Source: Arthrobacter sp. AQ5-06
Lineage (GTDB): Bacteria; Actinomycetota; Actinomycetes; Actinomycetales; Micrococcaceae
DNA: 64,000 nucleotides
Direction of reading: 5' to 3'
Assembly (NCBI RefSeq): GCF_003287955.1
Contig: NZ_QMKP01000002.1
Location: 124,001-188,000, forward strand
Positions within the stretch are counted from its first letter, which is position 1; every line of letters begins with the position of its first letter. Both the position numbers and the translations under genes were made by a program. The notes beneath the pieces are model-generated. The model was not told the origin of the DNA, ran no database searches, and saw only the letters and a list, made by a program, of their open reading frames with translations. Below, one piece after another: positions 44,938-53,562 of this stretch.

Positions 44938-45375
44938 TCAGGAGAGCCTGACGACGGCCTGGGCCTTCATCAGCACTTTCTGGCCGGCAGCCACCACGGT
45001 GAGATCAACGCGGGCGGTGCCGGCATCGGCGTCGAGCTTTCCAATGGCGCCGCTGACCTCGATGGTGGCCCCGGGGTCCGTGGTTCCCGTGGTGTCCGTG
45101 ACCAGGACCGGTTTGGTGAAGCGGGTCTGGAAGTCGACGACGGCGGCAGGGTCGCCTGCCCAGTCGGTCACCAGCTGCACGGCGGCACCCATGGTGAACA
45201 TGCCGTGGGCGATGACGCCGGGCAGTTCCACTCCGGTGGCGAAGGCTTCGTTCCAGTGGATGGGGTTAAAATCGCCGGACGCGCCGGCGTACTTGACCAG
45301 GTCGGTGCGGGTGACCTCGATGGTCCGGCTGCCGATGTCCTGGCCGGCGCTAAGTTCGTGGAAGCTGGGGCTCAT
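44938..45375 (-). CDS. MaoC-like dehydratase (HadB type)
   Basis: 145 residues, hot-dog fold. The hydratase motif is present: YAGASGDFNPIHWNEAFA with catalytic Asp/His, then GVIAHGMFTMG. The partner gene lies directly upstream (2-nt gap), as in two-subunit HadA-HadB 3-hydroxyacyl dehydratases. ATG has GAGAGGGA upstream. Substrate inferred to be a 3-hydroxyacyl thioester. Confidence 0.88.
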   Translation of the reverse strand: MSPSFHELSAGQDIGSRTIEVTRTDLVKYAGASGDFNPIHWNEAFATGVELPGVIAHGMFTMGAAVQLVTDWAGDPAAVVDFQTRFTKPVLVTDTTGTTDPGATIEVSGAIGKLDADAGTARVDLTVVAAGQKVLMKAQAVVRLS

Positions 45376-45377
45376 GG

Positions 45378-45845
45378 TTACTGTCCCTCTCCGCGGACGA
45401 GGATGGATGACGTGGTGGTGGCGACTGCCTCGCGCGACTCGTTGCCGCCGTCGGTCAGGGCAAAGATTTCCTGGCGGGTGGTGATCATGGCCCCGCCGCC
45501 CATGGCGCGGACGCCGTCAACGTGCAGTTCGGCAACGAGGCGGTCGCCGGCAAAGATGGGGCGGTGGTGAATGAAGCGCTGGTCGGCGTGGACCACGCGG
45601 GAGAAGTCGATGCCGGCATCCGGATCCTCGATCAGCTGGGCATCGGCGCGCTGGGCGATGATGATGGCGAACGTAGGTGGCGCCACCAGGTCTTTGTGCC
45701 CCAGGGCCTTGGCGGCCTCAACGTCGAAATGGGCTGGGTGCGTGGCCTTGACCGCGCGGGCGAACTCGCGGATCTTCTCGCGGCCGACGTCGTAAACCTC
45801 TGCGGCAGGGTAGCTGCGGCCCTGCAGGTCCGGATTGATAGTCAT
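45378..45845 (-). CDS. MaoC N-terminal-like dehydratase (HadA/FAS1 type)
   Basis: 155 residues beginning MTINPDLQGRSYPAAEVYDV. Hot-dog fold subunit with REKIREFARAVKATHPAHFD, LVAPPTFAIII and RFIHHRPIFAGDRLVAELHV, the pattern of the non-catalytic HadA partner. Operonic with the HadB-like gene. A TAGGCT box lies 7 nt before ATG 45845. Longer upstream frame belongs to the SulP remnant on the other strand. Confidence 0.87.
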   Translation of the reverse strand: MTINPDLQGRSYPAAEVYDVGREKIREFARAVKATHPAHFDVEAAKALGHKDLVAPPTFAIIIAQRADAQLIEDPDAGIDFSRVVHADQRFIHHRPIFAGDRLVAELHVDGVRAMGGGAMITTRQEIFALTDGGNESREAVATTTSSILVRGEGQ

Positions 45846-45879
45846 GGGTTCAAGCCTAGCGTCACGCGTCCGGGCGCCC

Positions 45880-46836
45880 GCGCCGAAGCCGGGCCGGGCC
45901 GTTGCCGTCATCCCGTGGCCGGTGGTGGAGGGCTTCACGCTCGGCAACGCCGCGATCATTTTCCTCCAGCAGGCCCCCCGGGGATACCGGGCCACAACAC
46001 ACTGCTGGCCGCCTTCGAGAGCGCCTCCCAGGCCACCTTGCCCGCGCGGTTATTCAGATGCTCGGCGTCGTAGTGGGTGTGGCCGCCGTGATGCTCCTGC
46101 TCCCGAAGCTGAACAAAGCCCTGCCCGCGAGCCTGATCGCAGTGCTGCTGGCCACCGTGGCGGCCGAGCTGCTGCACGTGGACATTCCACGGATCGGCGC
46201 CCTGCCACATTCCCTGTCCGCACTCACGCGCTCGTGCTGCTGGCCATCATCTACCTGGCAGCCGGTCTGGTAGGGAAGATCCCGCTGGCGGTCCTGGCCG
46301 GGATCCTGATGGTCACGGCAACCCGCATGGTTTCAAGGCACACGGTCACCGCCATCATGCGCTCCACCCGCGCCGACGCCTTCGTGTTCGTCCTGACGGC
46401 GCTCATCACCGTGGCCTTCGACCTGATCGTGGCCGTCGAGAGCGGGCTTATCGCCGCGGCCCTCTTCACGCTGCGGAAGTTGGCCACGCTCAGCGGCGTG
46501 AAGCGTGAGGAGATTCCGGGGCCGCGCGAGGAGGGGGACGAGCACGTCGCCGTCTTCAGGCTGGACGGGGCAATGTTCTTCGGCGCCGCGGAACGCGTCC
46601 TGCAGGAAATCAGCCAGGTCCGGGACATCTCGGTGGCAATAGTCCGGCTGTCACAGGTGCTGATGCTGGACGCCACCGGGGCCCACATGCTGGTGGAGGT
46701 TATCGCGGCGCTGGAGCTGCGCGGCGTAACAGTCCTGCTGAAGGGCGTCCGGCAGCAACACCTCGAGCTCGTGACCAACGTCGGGGTAGTCCGCTCGCTG
46801 CGGCACCACAAGCACCTGTTCACTTCCCTGCCCTAG
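45880..46836 (+). pseudogene. Frameshifted, 5'-truncated SulP-family anion transporter
   Basis: Pieces of a SulP/SLC26-type permease are readable in all three frames in the correct order: VVEGFTLGNAAIIFLQQAP, then NTLLAAFESASQATLP, then GVAAVMLLLPKLNKALPASL, and finally LVLLAIIYLAAGLVGKIPL running into a STAS domain (HVAVFRLDGAMFFGAAERVL, LDATGAHMLVEVIAALE). At least three frameshifts; the first half of the permease is missing. The intact last segment is about 190 codons. Confidence 0.82.
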
Positions 46837-46879
46837 GCTGTGGAGCACGCCCGCAGCCACGTGCTCCGGAACGCTGCCG

Positions 46880-47104
46880 CTACCGCTTGAGGTTCTTCCG
46901 GATGGTCTGGCCCCGCACCACAATCCCGGCGATGTGCAGGACCAGGCCCAGGCCGATGACCGCAAGGGACGCCATGGCGAGGTCACGGTTGTTGGTGTTG
47001 TTGCCCACCAGGTTCAGGATAATCCCGACGGCGATGAGGCCCATGGCGCCGAATACCAGGACTTTGTACGAGGTGGGCGCTGACTCCCAGAATTCTTTGA
47101 GCAC
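46880..47104 (-). CDS. Small two-helix membrane protein
   Basis: 74 residues with two membrane helices (about 14-34 and 43-62) and a basic end (GQTIRKNLKR). Start GTG 47104 is supported by TAGACT exactly 6 nt upstream (leaderless). Function unknown. Confidence 0.78.
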   Translation of the reverse strand: MLKEFWESAPTSYKVLVFGAMGLIAVGIILNLVGNNTNNRDLAMASLAVIGLGLVLHIAGIVVRGQTIRKNLKR

Positions 47105-47126
47105 TGTGACAGTCTACCGAGCACGT

Positions 47127-48068
47127 TCAGAACAGCGATTCCTGCACGGCCGGCACTTCCGAGGCGAAGTCCCCCAGGACGATGGTACGGGCAGTCAGAC
47201 GGCCAAGGTTCACCACAAACGCCGCGTCCGTTCCGGCCAGGCTGGCGAGGGCGTTGGTCCCGCTCAGAGCGGTGATTCCGAAGCCGTGCTTTCCCTGTTC
47301 CAACGGATGGGGGTAGGCGTGGCGCGCCGTTGGGGCACAGAGCCCCGCCGCCTGCGCCGGCCGCACCCACCCTTCGTCCACAATGCTGAAACCTTCGACG
47401 GCGGCCTGGCCCAGCAGTGTGCGGACCGCTGCCGCGTGGGCGCTGTTGATGCCGTCCAGTGCAGCGCTTGGCAACGGCCCCGCGAGGGCTTCGGCCTTGG
47501 CGGCGGAGCGGACCTGCTGCGCCAGCCCGGACTCCCTGGTCACCATGTCCTCGAGGAGCCGCACCACCCGGCCGTCCTCCGCCCTGGCAACGTACCGCGC
47601 CACCACCGCTCCCTGTTCCGCGAGCCGGTTCCATTTCCGCAGGTGGGACGCCGTGCCCACCTTGCTGGCGCCGCCCGCGAACGTGGCAACGTAGAGCCAG
47701 TGATCCTGTAGAAGGTATGTGCGCAGCCCGGTTGGGACGCGGCCGCCCCGGTGAAAATCGTGGATGAGGCGGGAATCGTCCACCACAAAGCAGCGTTCGC
47801 ACTGCTTGCCCTTCACTGCGGGGGCGCTTGTGGGGCACAGGATGTGGTCGCGGCTGCTGGCTGAGTGGACCTTGTGGTGCCCCAGGCAGAACCTGCCGTG
47901 ATCGGCCACCGCGAAACCGAGCCTGGCGCCCGCCTCGAGGCTGACGTCGCGGAGATCCCCGGACGGTGACTGGAGGCGCAGAACCGGGCTGCCGCCGTCG
48001 TGCCCTACCGACTGCGCCGGGACGCCGTCCCAAAAGACCCCGTGAACCAGATAGCGAGTTTCGGTCAC
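47127..48068 (-). CDS. DUF2797-family protein
   Basis: 313 residues. A Cys/His cluster suggests zinc binding: RFCLGHHKVHSASSRDHILC and KGKQCERCF. The segment YVATFAGGASKVGTASHLRK continuing to RLAEQGAVVARYVARAEDGR matches the DUF2797 pattern. Biochemical role unknown. Start GTG 48068 with AGGAGACCCC upstream. Confidence 0.8.
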   Translation of the reverse strand: MTETRYLVHGVFWDGVPAQSVGHDGGSPVLRLQSPSGDLRDVSLEAGARLGFAVADHGRFCLGHHKVHSASSRDHILCPTSAPAVKGKQCERCFVVDDSRLIHDFHRGGRVPTGLRTYLLQDHWLYVATFAGGASKVGTASHLRKWNRLAEQGAVVARYVARAEDGRVVRLLEDMVTRESGLAQQVRSAAKAEALAGPLPSAALDGINSAHAAAVRTLLGQAAVEGFSIVDEGWVRPAQAAGLCAPTARHAYPHPLEQGKHGFGITALSGTNALASLAGTDAAFVVNLGRLTARTIVLGDFASEVPAVQESLF

Positions 48069-48101
48069 GGGGTCTCCTGTGCTTTGGGTAAACGGGTGGC
48101 G

Positions 48102-48965
48102 CTACAGCGCCGGCTGCACGCCGAACGCTACCGCGAGCTTCATGATCTTTTCGGCGCGGCCCAAGCGGGGCAGGTCCGAGCCGTCGCGGATGACGCGGCC
48201 GTTGGCTTCGAAGTCGGACATAAAGTCCGTGGCCCAGGCGACGTCCGACGGGGTGGGGCTGATGACTTCGTTGATGACGTTCGTCTGATCGATGGCCAGG
48301 CACAGCTTGCCGGTCATGCCCATCATCACGGTGATGCCGGTCTGCTCGCGCAGGATGGGGTGGTTGGTGCCGACGGTGGGGCCGTCGATGGGGCCCGGCA
48401 GGTTGCCGACGCGGCTGGCAACCACCAGTTTCGCGCGCGGGTAGGCCATGGCCTCCGGGGTGGCCGCCATGCCGGTGTCGCGGCGGAAGTCGCCGGAGCC
48501 GAACGCAAGGCGGAAGGCGCCCTGGGCCTTGGCGATGTGGTTGGCTTCCTCGATGCCGAGCGCCGACTCCACGAGCGGGATGACGGGCGTCTTGCCGTCC
48601 ATCCGGTGGAAGCTTTCGGTCACCTGGTCGGCTGATTCGGTCTTGGCGAGCATCACGCCGAGCAGGCCCGGGGTACCGCGCAGCCCTGCAAGGTCATCGG
48701 CCCAGAACGGGCTGGTGGCATCGTTGATGCGAACCCAGGCCTGGCCGCCGCCGCTGAGCCAATCAATCACGTGTCCGCGCGCCTCGTCCTTTTGCGACGG
48801 GTCCACGGCGTCCTCGATGTCCAGGATGATCGAGTCAGCGCGCGAAACAGCCGACTGGTCAAACAGGTCGGTTTTCATGGCGTTGACCAGAAGCCACGAA
48901 CGGGCGATTTCTGCTGGGATGTTGCGTTTGGGGCGTAAGGTCTCGGTGGCGGTGGGTGACGTCAT
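48102..48965 (-). CDS. HpcH/HpaI aldolase / CitE-like lyase
   Basis: 287 residues, TIM barrel of the citrate-lyase beta / malyl-CoA lyase family. Mg-binding and CoA-site motifs: DSIILDIEDAVDPSQKDEAR, WVRINDATSPFW, VIPLVESALGIEEANHIA and FGSGDFRRDTGM. Probably cleaves or thioesterase-processes a 3-hydroxy or malyl-type CoA ester; substrate unknown. TACGGT lies 6 nt before ATG 48965. Confidence 0.86.
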   Translation of the reverse strand: MTSPTATETLRPKRNIPAEIARSWLLVNAMKTDLFDQSAVSRADSIILDIEDAVDPSQKDEARGHVIDWLSGGGQAWVRINDATSPFWADDLAGLRGTPGLLGVMLAKTESADQVTESFHRMDGKTPVIPLVESALGIEEANHIAKAQGAFRLAFGSGDFRRDTGMAATPEAMAYPRAKLVVASRVGNLPGPIDGPTVGTNHPILREQTGITVMMGMTGKLCLAIDQTNVINEVISPTPSDVAWATDFMSDFEANGRVIRDGSDLPRLGRAEKIMKLAVAFGVQPAL

Positions 48966-49040
48966 GCTACTACCGTATCTGCCCGGGCACCGCCAGCGCT
49001 AAGCCATGGCGCCGGACGTGCCGAACAATACAGATACGAC

Positions 49041-49115
49041 CGGGTTACGCTCCCCACCCGCTCCCTGACCTCGCAAGCTCGGCCAGGGAACCCGGCGGCC
49101 GTGGGCCCAGGCTCA
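49041..49115. repeat. Dispersed 75-bp REP-like repeat, copy 2
   Basis: Partner of 863-937 with five differences. It abuts and slightly overlaps the stop codon of the arsC-like pseudogene (ends 49113). Confidence 0.75.
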
Positions 49116-49688
49116 GTTGCCTGTGAGTTCCGCATAGAGCTTTCGGACGCGGGTGTTGATGCCGTCGCGGACGAGGCGCATGCGTTCCGTGCCTTCGATG
49201 CCCTGGGTGGAAGGTTCGTCGGTTTCCCAGGTTTCGAAGCGGGTGCCTTCGCGGGGTTCGAGTTTGGCTTCGGTGCCCAGAACGATAACGACGTCGACGG
49301 CGTCGAGCACCTCGGCAGTGACAGGCTTAGGGTGCTTCCATGGTGATGACGACATCGGATGCGCGAACGACATCGTCCGTGAGCGGCGTCGGATAGACGT
49401 TGGCCAGGTCCAAGCCCATTTCGGACATCGCAGAACCCCGGAGACGACGGACCCTTTGGATTTGGCCAGGGCGGCCAGCCGCTCGTTGGCGAAGTGCTCG
49501 GTGGTGGCGGGCAGGTAGGCGCTGATCTTCGCTGTCCTGGCCAAGGCACTGTAGGACTCGACGACGTAGCGTTCGACGGTTTCGGTGGCGAATATCCCGG
49601 TGAAACGGTCGGCGAGGCGGTTGCTGATCCGGTGCAGGATTTCAGTGTTGTCCTGCAGCCCCAGCTTCGTTTCTCGGTGTTCGGTCAT
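49113..49688 (-). pseudogene. Composite arsenate-reductase pseudogene
   Basis: Starts MTEHRETKLGLQDN with an intact N-terminal helical domain (LHRISNRLADRFTGIFATET, ALAKSKG). The reading then belongs to another frame encoding an ArsC middle (SEMGLDLANVYPTPLTDDVV, RASDVVITM), then returns to a C-terminus of a different ArsC subtype (KPVTAEVLDAVDVVIVLGTE, FETWETDEPS, GTERMRLVRD). The CX5R active-site loop is missing. It looks like a deletion joining two arsC genes. Confidence 0.72.
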
Positions 49689-49743
49689 GGCTGTACCGCC
49701 TTGAGCGCGTCCGGAACGGCGGTGATCGTTGTGGTGGTTGTGG

Positions 49744-51051
49744 TCATTGTTCGCCGGAGCGGCCGTGAGCCTGGCCGGTGGGGAATCCAACGAGGACCGG
49801 TTCCGGCACGGCGGAACAGACTCCTGTTTCGGGGAGTTCGAGGTGGACGGTGTCCGCGGCTTCGCGGTCGCCGGCGAGGGCTGCTGCGACGGAGCGGACC
49901 TGTTCGTAGCCGGTGGCCAGCAGGAAGGTCGGAGCGCGGCCGTATGACTTCATGCCGACCATGTAGAAGTCCTTCTCCGGGTGGGCCAGCAGCCTGGCGC
50001 CGTGCGGCTGGACCGTGCCGCAGGAGTGGAATTCGGGGTCGATCAGCGGGCCGAGCTCAACAGGTGCTTCGACGGCGGCGTCCAGGTTCAGGCGCAGCTC
50101 GCGCAGGATGTCCAGGTCGGGCCGGAACCCGGTGCAGGGCACGATGACGTCGGCGTCCAGGGTCCGTCCGTCGACGGCTTCGATACTCACGTGGGTGTCC
50201 AGGGTCTTCAGCGAGGAGATACCGAAGCCGGTGTGCAGGTCGATGGTCCCTGCCTCAACGAGTCGGCGGAGCCTGGAGCCGAGCTGGCCCCGGGCGGGCA
50301 GTCCGTCGGCGTCCCCGCCGCCGTAGACCTTCTCCGCCGAGGGCCCGCGGACGGCCCACAGGATGGTGGTTCCGGGTTCTTCCTTGCTGAGGTCCGCGAG
50401 GTTGATCAGGGTATTCGCGGCCGAGTGCCCGGCTCCGATAACCAGGACGCGGCGGCCCGCGAAGGACGCCCGGTCCCGTCCGGTGACGTCCGGCAGGGGC
50501 GGTGAGATCCGGTCCGCGGCCGCGCTTTCGCCGATGGCGGGCAGGCCGGAAGTGCCGAGCGGGTTCCGGGTGGACCAGGTGCCGGACGCGTCAATGACCG
50601 CCGCGACCGTGTGGTCGCGGACCTCGCCGCCGGTGTGTTCGACCCGGACGATAAAGGGTGTGTTCTCGCGGTTGCGGGTGTGGGTCTTGTCCATGCCGGC
50701 GCGGGTCACGGCGATGACCCTGGCGCCGGTCTGCAGCTGCGAGCTGATGGCCGGGAGCGCAGCCAATAGGGCCAGATAGTTGTCGACGAGTTCCCCGCCG
50801 TAGGGCAGTGCCGTGGGCCGGGGCGAGTCCCAGCCGGAGGCTTCGAGTAGGCGGACGGCGGCGGCGTCGAGGTTGAACCGCCACGGTGAGAACAGCCGGA
50901 TGTGACGCCACTCTTCGATGGCAGACCCGGCGGTCGGGCCGGCTTCGAAGATCACGAACTTGAGGCCGCGTTCGAGGAGGTGGGCAGCCGTGGCGAGACC
51001 GACGGGGCCGGCGCCGATGATGGCCACGGGAAGGTTCTTCACTGAATCCAT
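49744..51051 (-). CDS. ArsO-like flavin-dependent monooxygenase/oxidoreductase
   Basis: 435 residues. FAD-binding Rossmann motif near the N-terminus (VAIIGAGPVGLATAAHLLER) and NAD(P)H-binding motif near 206 (RVLVIGAGHSAANTLINLAD), the layout of FMO/BVMO-like enzymes. Membership in an ars operon points to ArsO, a flavoprotein family found in arsenic loci whose reaction is not settled. ATG 51051 has AGAGGA upstream. Co-directional with trxB and arsC. Confidence 0.82.
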   Translation of the reverse strand: MDSVKNLPVAIIGAGPVGLATAAHLLERGLKFVIFEAGPTAGSAIEEWRHIRLFSPWRFNLDAAAVRLLEASGWDSPRPTALPYGGELVDNYLALLAALPAISSQLQTGARVIAVTRAGMDKTHTRNRENTPFIVRVEHTGGEVRDHTVAAVIDASGTWSTRNPLGTSGLPAIGESAAADRISPPLPDVTGRDRASFAGRRVLVIGAGHSAANTLINLADLSKEEPGTTILWAVRGPSAEKVYGGGDADGLPARGQLGSRLRRLVEAGTIDLHTGFGISSLKTLDTHVSIEAVDGRTLDADVIVPCTGFRPDLDILRELRLNLDAAVEAPVELGPLIDPEFHSCGTVQPHGARLLAHPEKDFYMVGMKSYGRAPTFLLATGYEQVRSVAAALAGDREAADTVHLELPETGVCSAVPEPVLVGFPTGQAHGRSGEQ

Positions 51052-51137
51052 GCTGTCCTCTGTTTCATCCGTTGCTGTGGAGGGCCGGGGTGGGGCCTGC
51101 CGGATCCTCGTGGGACCGGCAGGCCGGGGCGCGGTGG

Positions 51138-51200
51138 CTAGCAGCAGTCCAGATCCTCCTCGTCGCAGCAGCCCGTATCGGTGCAGCATCCGGTGTCCAT
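51138..51200 (-). CDS. 20-residue peptide with three vicinal cysteine pairs, in the ars operon
   Basis: ATG 51200 to TAG 51138 encodes MDTGCCTDTG followed by CCDEEDLDCC: six cysteines in 20 residues, as CC at 5-6, 11-12 and 19-20, and otherwise mostly acidic. A strong purine-rich site (GGGAGAGGGGGTG) lies just upstream. It sits between trxB (stop 30 nt upstream) and the flavoprotein, within the arsC-trxB transcript. Vicinal cysteine pairs bind As(III) with high affinity; the metallochaperone ArsD has three such pairs. A role in arsenite binding or delivery is inference. Confidence 0.65.
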   Translation of the reverse strand: MDTGCCTDTGCCDEEDLDCC

Positions 51201-51229
51201 CCAGATCACCCCCTCTCCCTTCCAGGTAG

Positions 51230-52219
51230 TCAGGCGTGTGTTGGTTCTTCGACCAGGGCCGTGGCGATGCTGTCAGCATCGTCCAGGGCGGCGAGGTAGC
51301 GTTCGGCGTCCAGGGCGGCGGCGCATCCGGTGCCGGCGGCTGTGATCGCCTGGCGGTAGCGGTGGTCCACCGAGTCGCCGCACGCGAAAACGCCGGTGAG
51401 GTTGGTGACGGTGGTGGGTGAGTCGACTTTGATGTAGCCCTCGTCGTCCAGATCGACCTGCCCGGCCACGAGTTCCGTGCGCGGCAGGTGACCGATGGCC
51501 ACGAAGATCCCGGTGGCGGCCTGTTCTCGTGTTTCGCCCGTGCGGGTGTCGGTGAGGGTGACGCCGGTGACTTTGGAATCGCCGTGGATGGCGGTGATGG
51601 CTGAGTTCCAGGCGAAGCTGATTTTCGGGTTGTCCTTGGCCCGCTGGGCCATGATGCGGGAGGCGCGCAGCTCGCCCTTGCGGACGACGACGGTCACGGA
51701 TTTTCCGAAGCGGGTCAGGAAGGTCGCTTCCTCCATGGCGGAGTCGCCGCCGCCGACCACGATGATGTCCTGCTCGCGGAAGAAGAAGCCGTCGCAGGTG
51801 GCGCACCAGGACACTCCGTGTCCGCTGAGTTTCTTCTCTTCGGGCAGGCCCAGTTCCTTGTAGGCGGAGCCGGTGGCGAGGATGACGGCAGGAGCCTCGT
51901 AAGCGTCGCCGGCTCCGGTCACCACGCGCTTGAGGTGACCGGTCAGCGTGACGTCAGTGACGTCGTCGAACTTCACCTGTGCGCCAAATTTTTCGGCCTG
52001 CTCCTGCAGCCCGTCCATGAGCTCGGGGCCTTGGACACCGCCCGGGAAGCCCGGGAAGTTCTCCACTTCGGTGGTGTTCATCAAGGCGCCGCCTGCCGTG
52101 ACCGATCCGGCCAGGACCAGCGGGCTGAGCCCCGCGCGGGCGGCGTAGATGGCGGCCGTGTAACCGGCAGGGCCGGACCCAATGATGATCAACTGTTCGG
52201 TGCTGGCGTCGGTGCTCAC
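51230..52219 (-). CDS. trxB: Thioredoxin reductase
   Basis: 329 residues, FAD/NADPH enzyme. FAD motif [20 protein letters not shown], redox-active Cys139-Ala-Thr-Cys142 ([13 protein letters not shown]), NADPH motif [15 protein letters not shown] and the terminal [18 protein letters not shown] are present. Directly downstream of arsC (39-nt gap), it probably recycles the thioredoxin that reduces ArsC. No thioredoxin gene accompanies it. Confidence 0.93.
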   Translation of the reverse strand: MSTDASTEQLIIIGSGPAGYTAAIYAARAGLSPLVLAGSVTAGGALMNTTEVENFPGFPGGVQGPELMDGLQEQAEKFGAQVKFDDVTDVTLTGHLKRVVTGAGDAYEAPAVILATGSAYKELGLPEEKKLSGHGVSWCATCDGFFFREQDIIVVGGGDSAMEEATFLTRFGKSVTVVVRKGELRASRIMAQRAKDNPKISFAWNSAITAIHGDSKVTGVTLTDTRTGETREQAATGIFVAIGHLPRTELVAGQVDLDDEGYIKVDSPTTVTNLTGVFACGDSVDHRYRQAITAAGTGCAAALDAERYLAALDDADSIATALVEEPTHA

Positions 52220-52258
52220 GAAGGTCTCTCCTGATGCTTGAAAATGCGTGGGGGCGGG

Positions 52259-52681
52259 TTACTTGGCGGCCGGGATCAGGGACTCGATGAGTCCTTGGAT
52301 GCGGGTTTTGATCTCGTCACGGATGGGGCGGACCGCGTCCACGCCCTGCCCGGCAGGGTCCTCCAGGACCCAGTCCTCGTAACGCTTGCCGGGGAAGTAC
52401 GGACATTCGTCGCCGCAGCCCATGGTGATGACGACGTCGGACTCCTTGACGGCCTCGGTGGTGAGGACCTTGGGGATCTCTGCAGACACGTCGATGCCCA
52501 GTTCCGCCATGGCCTCCACGGCGGCCGGGTTGACCTTGTCTGCGGGCTGGGAGCCTGCGGAACGGACCTCAATGCCGCCCTTGGACAGCGTGGTGAGGAA
52601 AGCGGCGGCCATCTGGGAACGGCCGGCGTTGTGGACGCAGACGAACAGGACGGAGGGCTTCTTGGCAGTTTCTGTGCTCAC
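52259..52681 (-). CDS. arsC: Thioredoxin-coupled arsenate reductase
   Basis: 140 residues of the low-molecular-weight tyrosine phosphatase-type ArsC. P-loop CX5R with nucleophile Cys15 and Arg21 (VCVHNAGRSQMAA), and the redox pair Cys89 and Cys93 in GCGDECPYFPGKRYEDW. Reduces arsenate to arsenite by a three-cysteine relay ending with thioredoxin. First gene after the operator/promoter block at 52757-52815. GGAG is upstream of ATG. Confidence 0.95.
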   Translation of the reverse strand: MSTETAKKPSVLFVCVHNAGRSQMAAAFLTTLSKGGIEVRSAGSQPADKVNPAAVEAMAELGIDVSAEIPKVLTTEAVKESDVVITMGCGDECPYFPGKRYEDWVLEDPAGQGVDAVRPIRDEIKTRIQGLIESLIPAAK

Positions 52682-52756
52682 GGGTTTCTCCTGGAATCAG
52701 TTGGGTGTGGAACGGTCTGGTTGAGGCCCTCGTGCCCGAACCGCCTGACTGAGTGG

Positions 52757-52815
52757 ATATTGATGCTTGTCGATCTATGCAGTATCGAACAATACATTGA
52801 TGATTGTCAATATTC
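52757..52815 (-). promoter_or_regulatory. ArsR-type operator pair and arsC promoter
   Basis: Element 52793-52815 (TACATTGATGATTGTCAATA core) is 22 of 24 identical to the operator before arsR at 54341-54364. A weaker copy with TATTGATGCTTGTCGAT lies at 52757-52776. On the minus strand TTGACA inside the first element and GATACT 18 nt downstream can form the promoter, so a bound repressor would block it. Confidence 0.7.
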
Positions 52816-52842
52816 GCAGAAGTCGGGGTTAATCAGTAGGGG

Positions 52843-53517
52843 TTAAGCGGCGCGCAGGCGGGGCCACAGGTCGTCGATGCGGTGCGAAATATCAGTGAAG
52901 GCGTCCTCGAAGGCTTCGTCAGTGTTCAGTCGCAGTGGATCGGGAACAGACCAGTGAACACTCCGAAGGCCGGCGAGTTCCTCATGGGCGTTGTCGCACA
53001 CGGTCACGACAAAGTCTTCAGCGTGCGCCACCTGGTCCAGCCGGCGCGGGAAGAGGTCTCCGAGTTCGACGCCGTGGCGGCGGGCGACATCGATAGCCCC
53101 CTGGGCCATGCGGTCCGCGGGGTGGGTTCCTGCCGAGGTCGAGGGGATGTTGCTGATCTGCGTCCAGAGTGCGGCGGCGAGTTGGGACCGCGCACTGTTC
53201 CGCGTGCAGACGAAGAGGACGCGGCGGGCTTCGTGTTCAGCCCCCGGCGCCAGCCCTTCAAGCGCCCCCGCAGCGAGCCGGACGTAGCTGCGCCGCCTGT
53301 CTGCCTCTGAACGATGCCGGGTCGCCAGACCCGCCCCTTCCAGGGTGCGCAGATGGTGGGACAGCAGGTTCGACGGCATCCCGAGCTCGGCCTGCAGTTC
53401 CATGGGGGAAAGGTCGCCCAATGTCAGCAGGTCCACAATGCGCAGCCGCGCAGGATCTGCGAGGGCGGCATGCTTTGCGACCCGCGCCTGAAAAGCTTCA
53501 GCTGGCTCAGTAATCAT
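52843..53517 (-). CDS. ArsR-ArsC fusion (HTH regulator plus LMW phosphatase domain)
   Basis: 224 residues. N-terminal ArsR-type winged helix (7-85; ALADPARLRIVDLLTLGDLS, LSHHLRTLEGAGL) is fused to an LMW-phosphatase/ArsC domain (97-224) with CX5R at Cys104-Arg110 (VCTRNSARSQLAAAL) and a second cysteine Cys174 (VTVCDNAHEE). The GCGDxCP pair of the stand-alone ArsC is absent, so the catalytic mechanism must differ or the domain is a sensor. Divergent from the aquaglyceroporin with overlapping leaderless promoters. Confidence 0.88.
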   Translation of the reverse strand: MITEPAEAFQARVAKHAALADPARLRIVDLLTLGDLSPMELQAELGMPSNLLSHHLRTLEGAGLATRHRSEADRRRSYVRLAAGALEGLAPGAEHEARRVLFVCTRNSARSQLAAALWTQISNIPSTSAGTHPADRMAQGAIDVARRHGVELGDLFPRRLDQVAHAEDFVVTVCDNAHEELAGLRSVHWSVPDPLRLNTDEAFEDAFTDISHRIDDLWPRLRAA

Positions 53518-53523
53518 TGGTTC

Positions 53524-53556
53524 AATTTTGACTGAGTTAATTTCTTGAGTCAAGCT
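53524..53556. promoter_or_regulatory. Overlapping divergent promoters with ArsR-like palindrome
   Basis: Plus strand: TTGACT (53528-53533), 17 nt, CAAGCT (53551-53556), 6 nt, ATG 53563. Minus strand: TTGACT (53553-53548), 18 nt, AAAATT (53529-53524), 6 nt, ATG 53517. The 11-bp palindrome CTTGAGTCAAG (53544-53554) overlaps both. Confidence 0.6.
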
Positions 53557-53562
53557 GTTGGC

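Noticed and set aside
43721..45484. 587-codon plus-strand frame across the broken MFS and MaoC genes
   Set aside because: Repetitive charged text typical of GC-rich shadow frames; it overlaps three coding units on the other strand.
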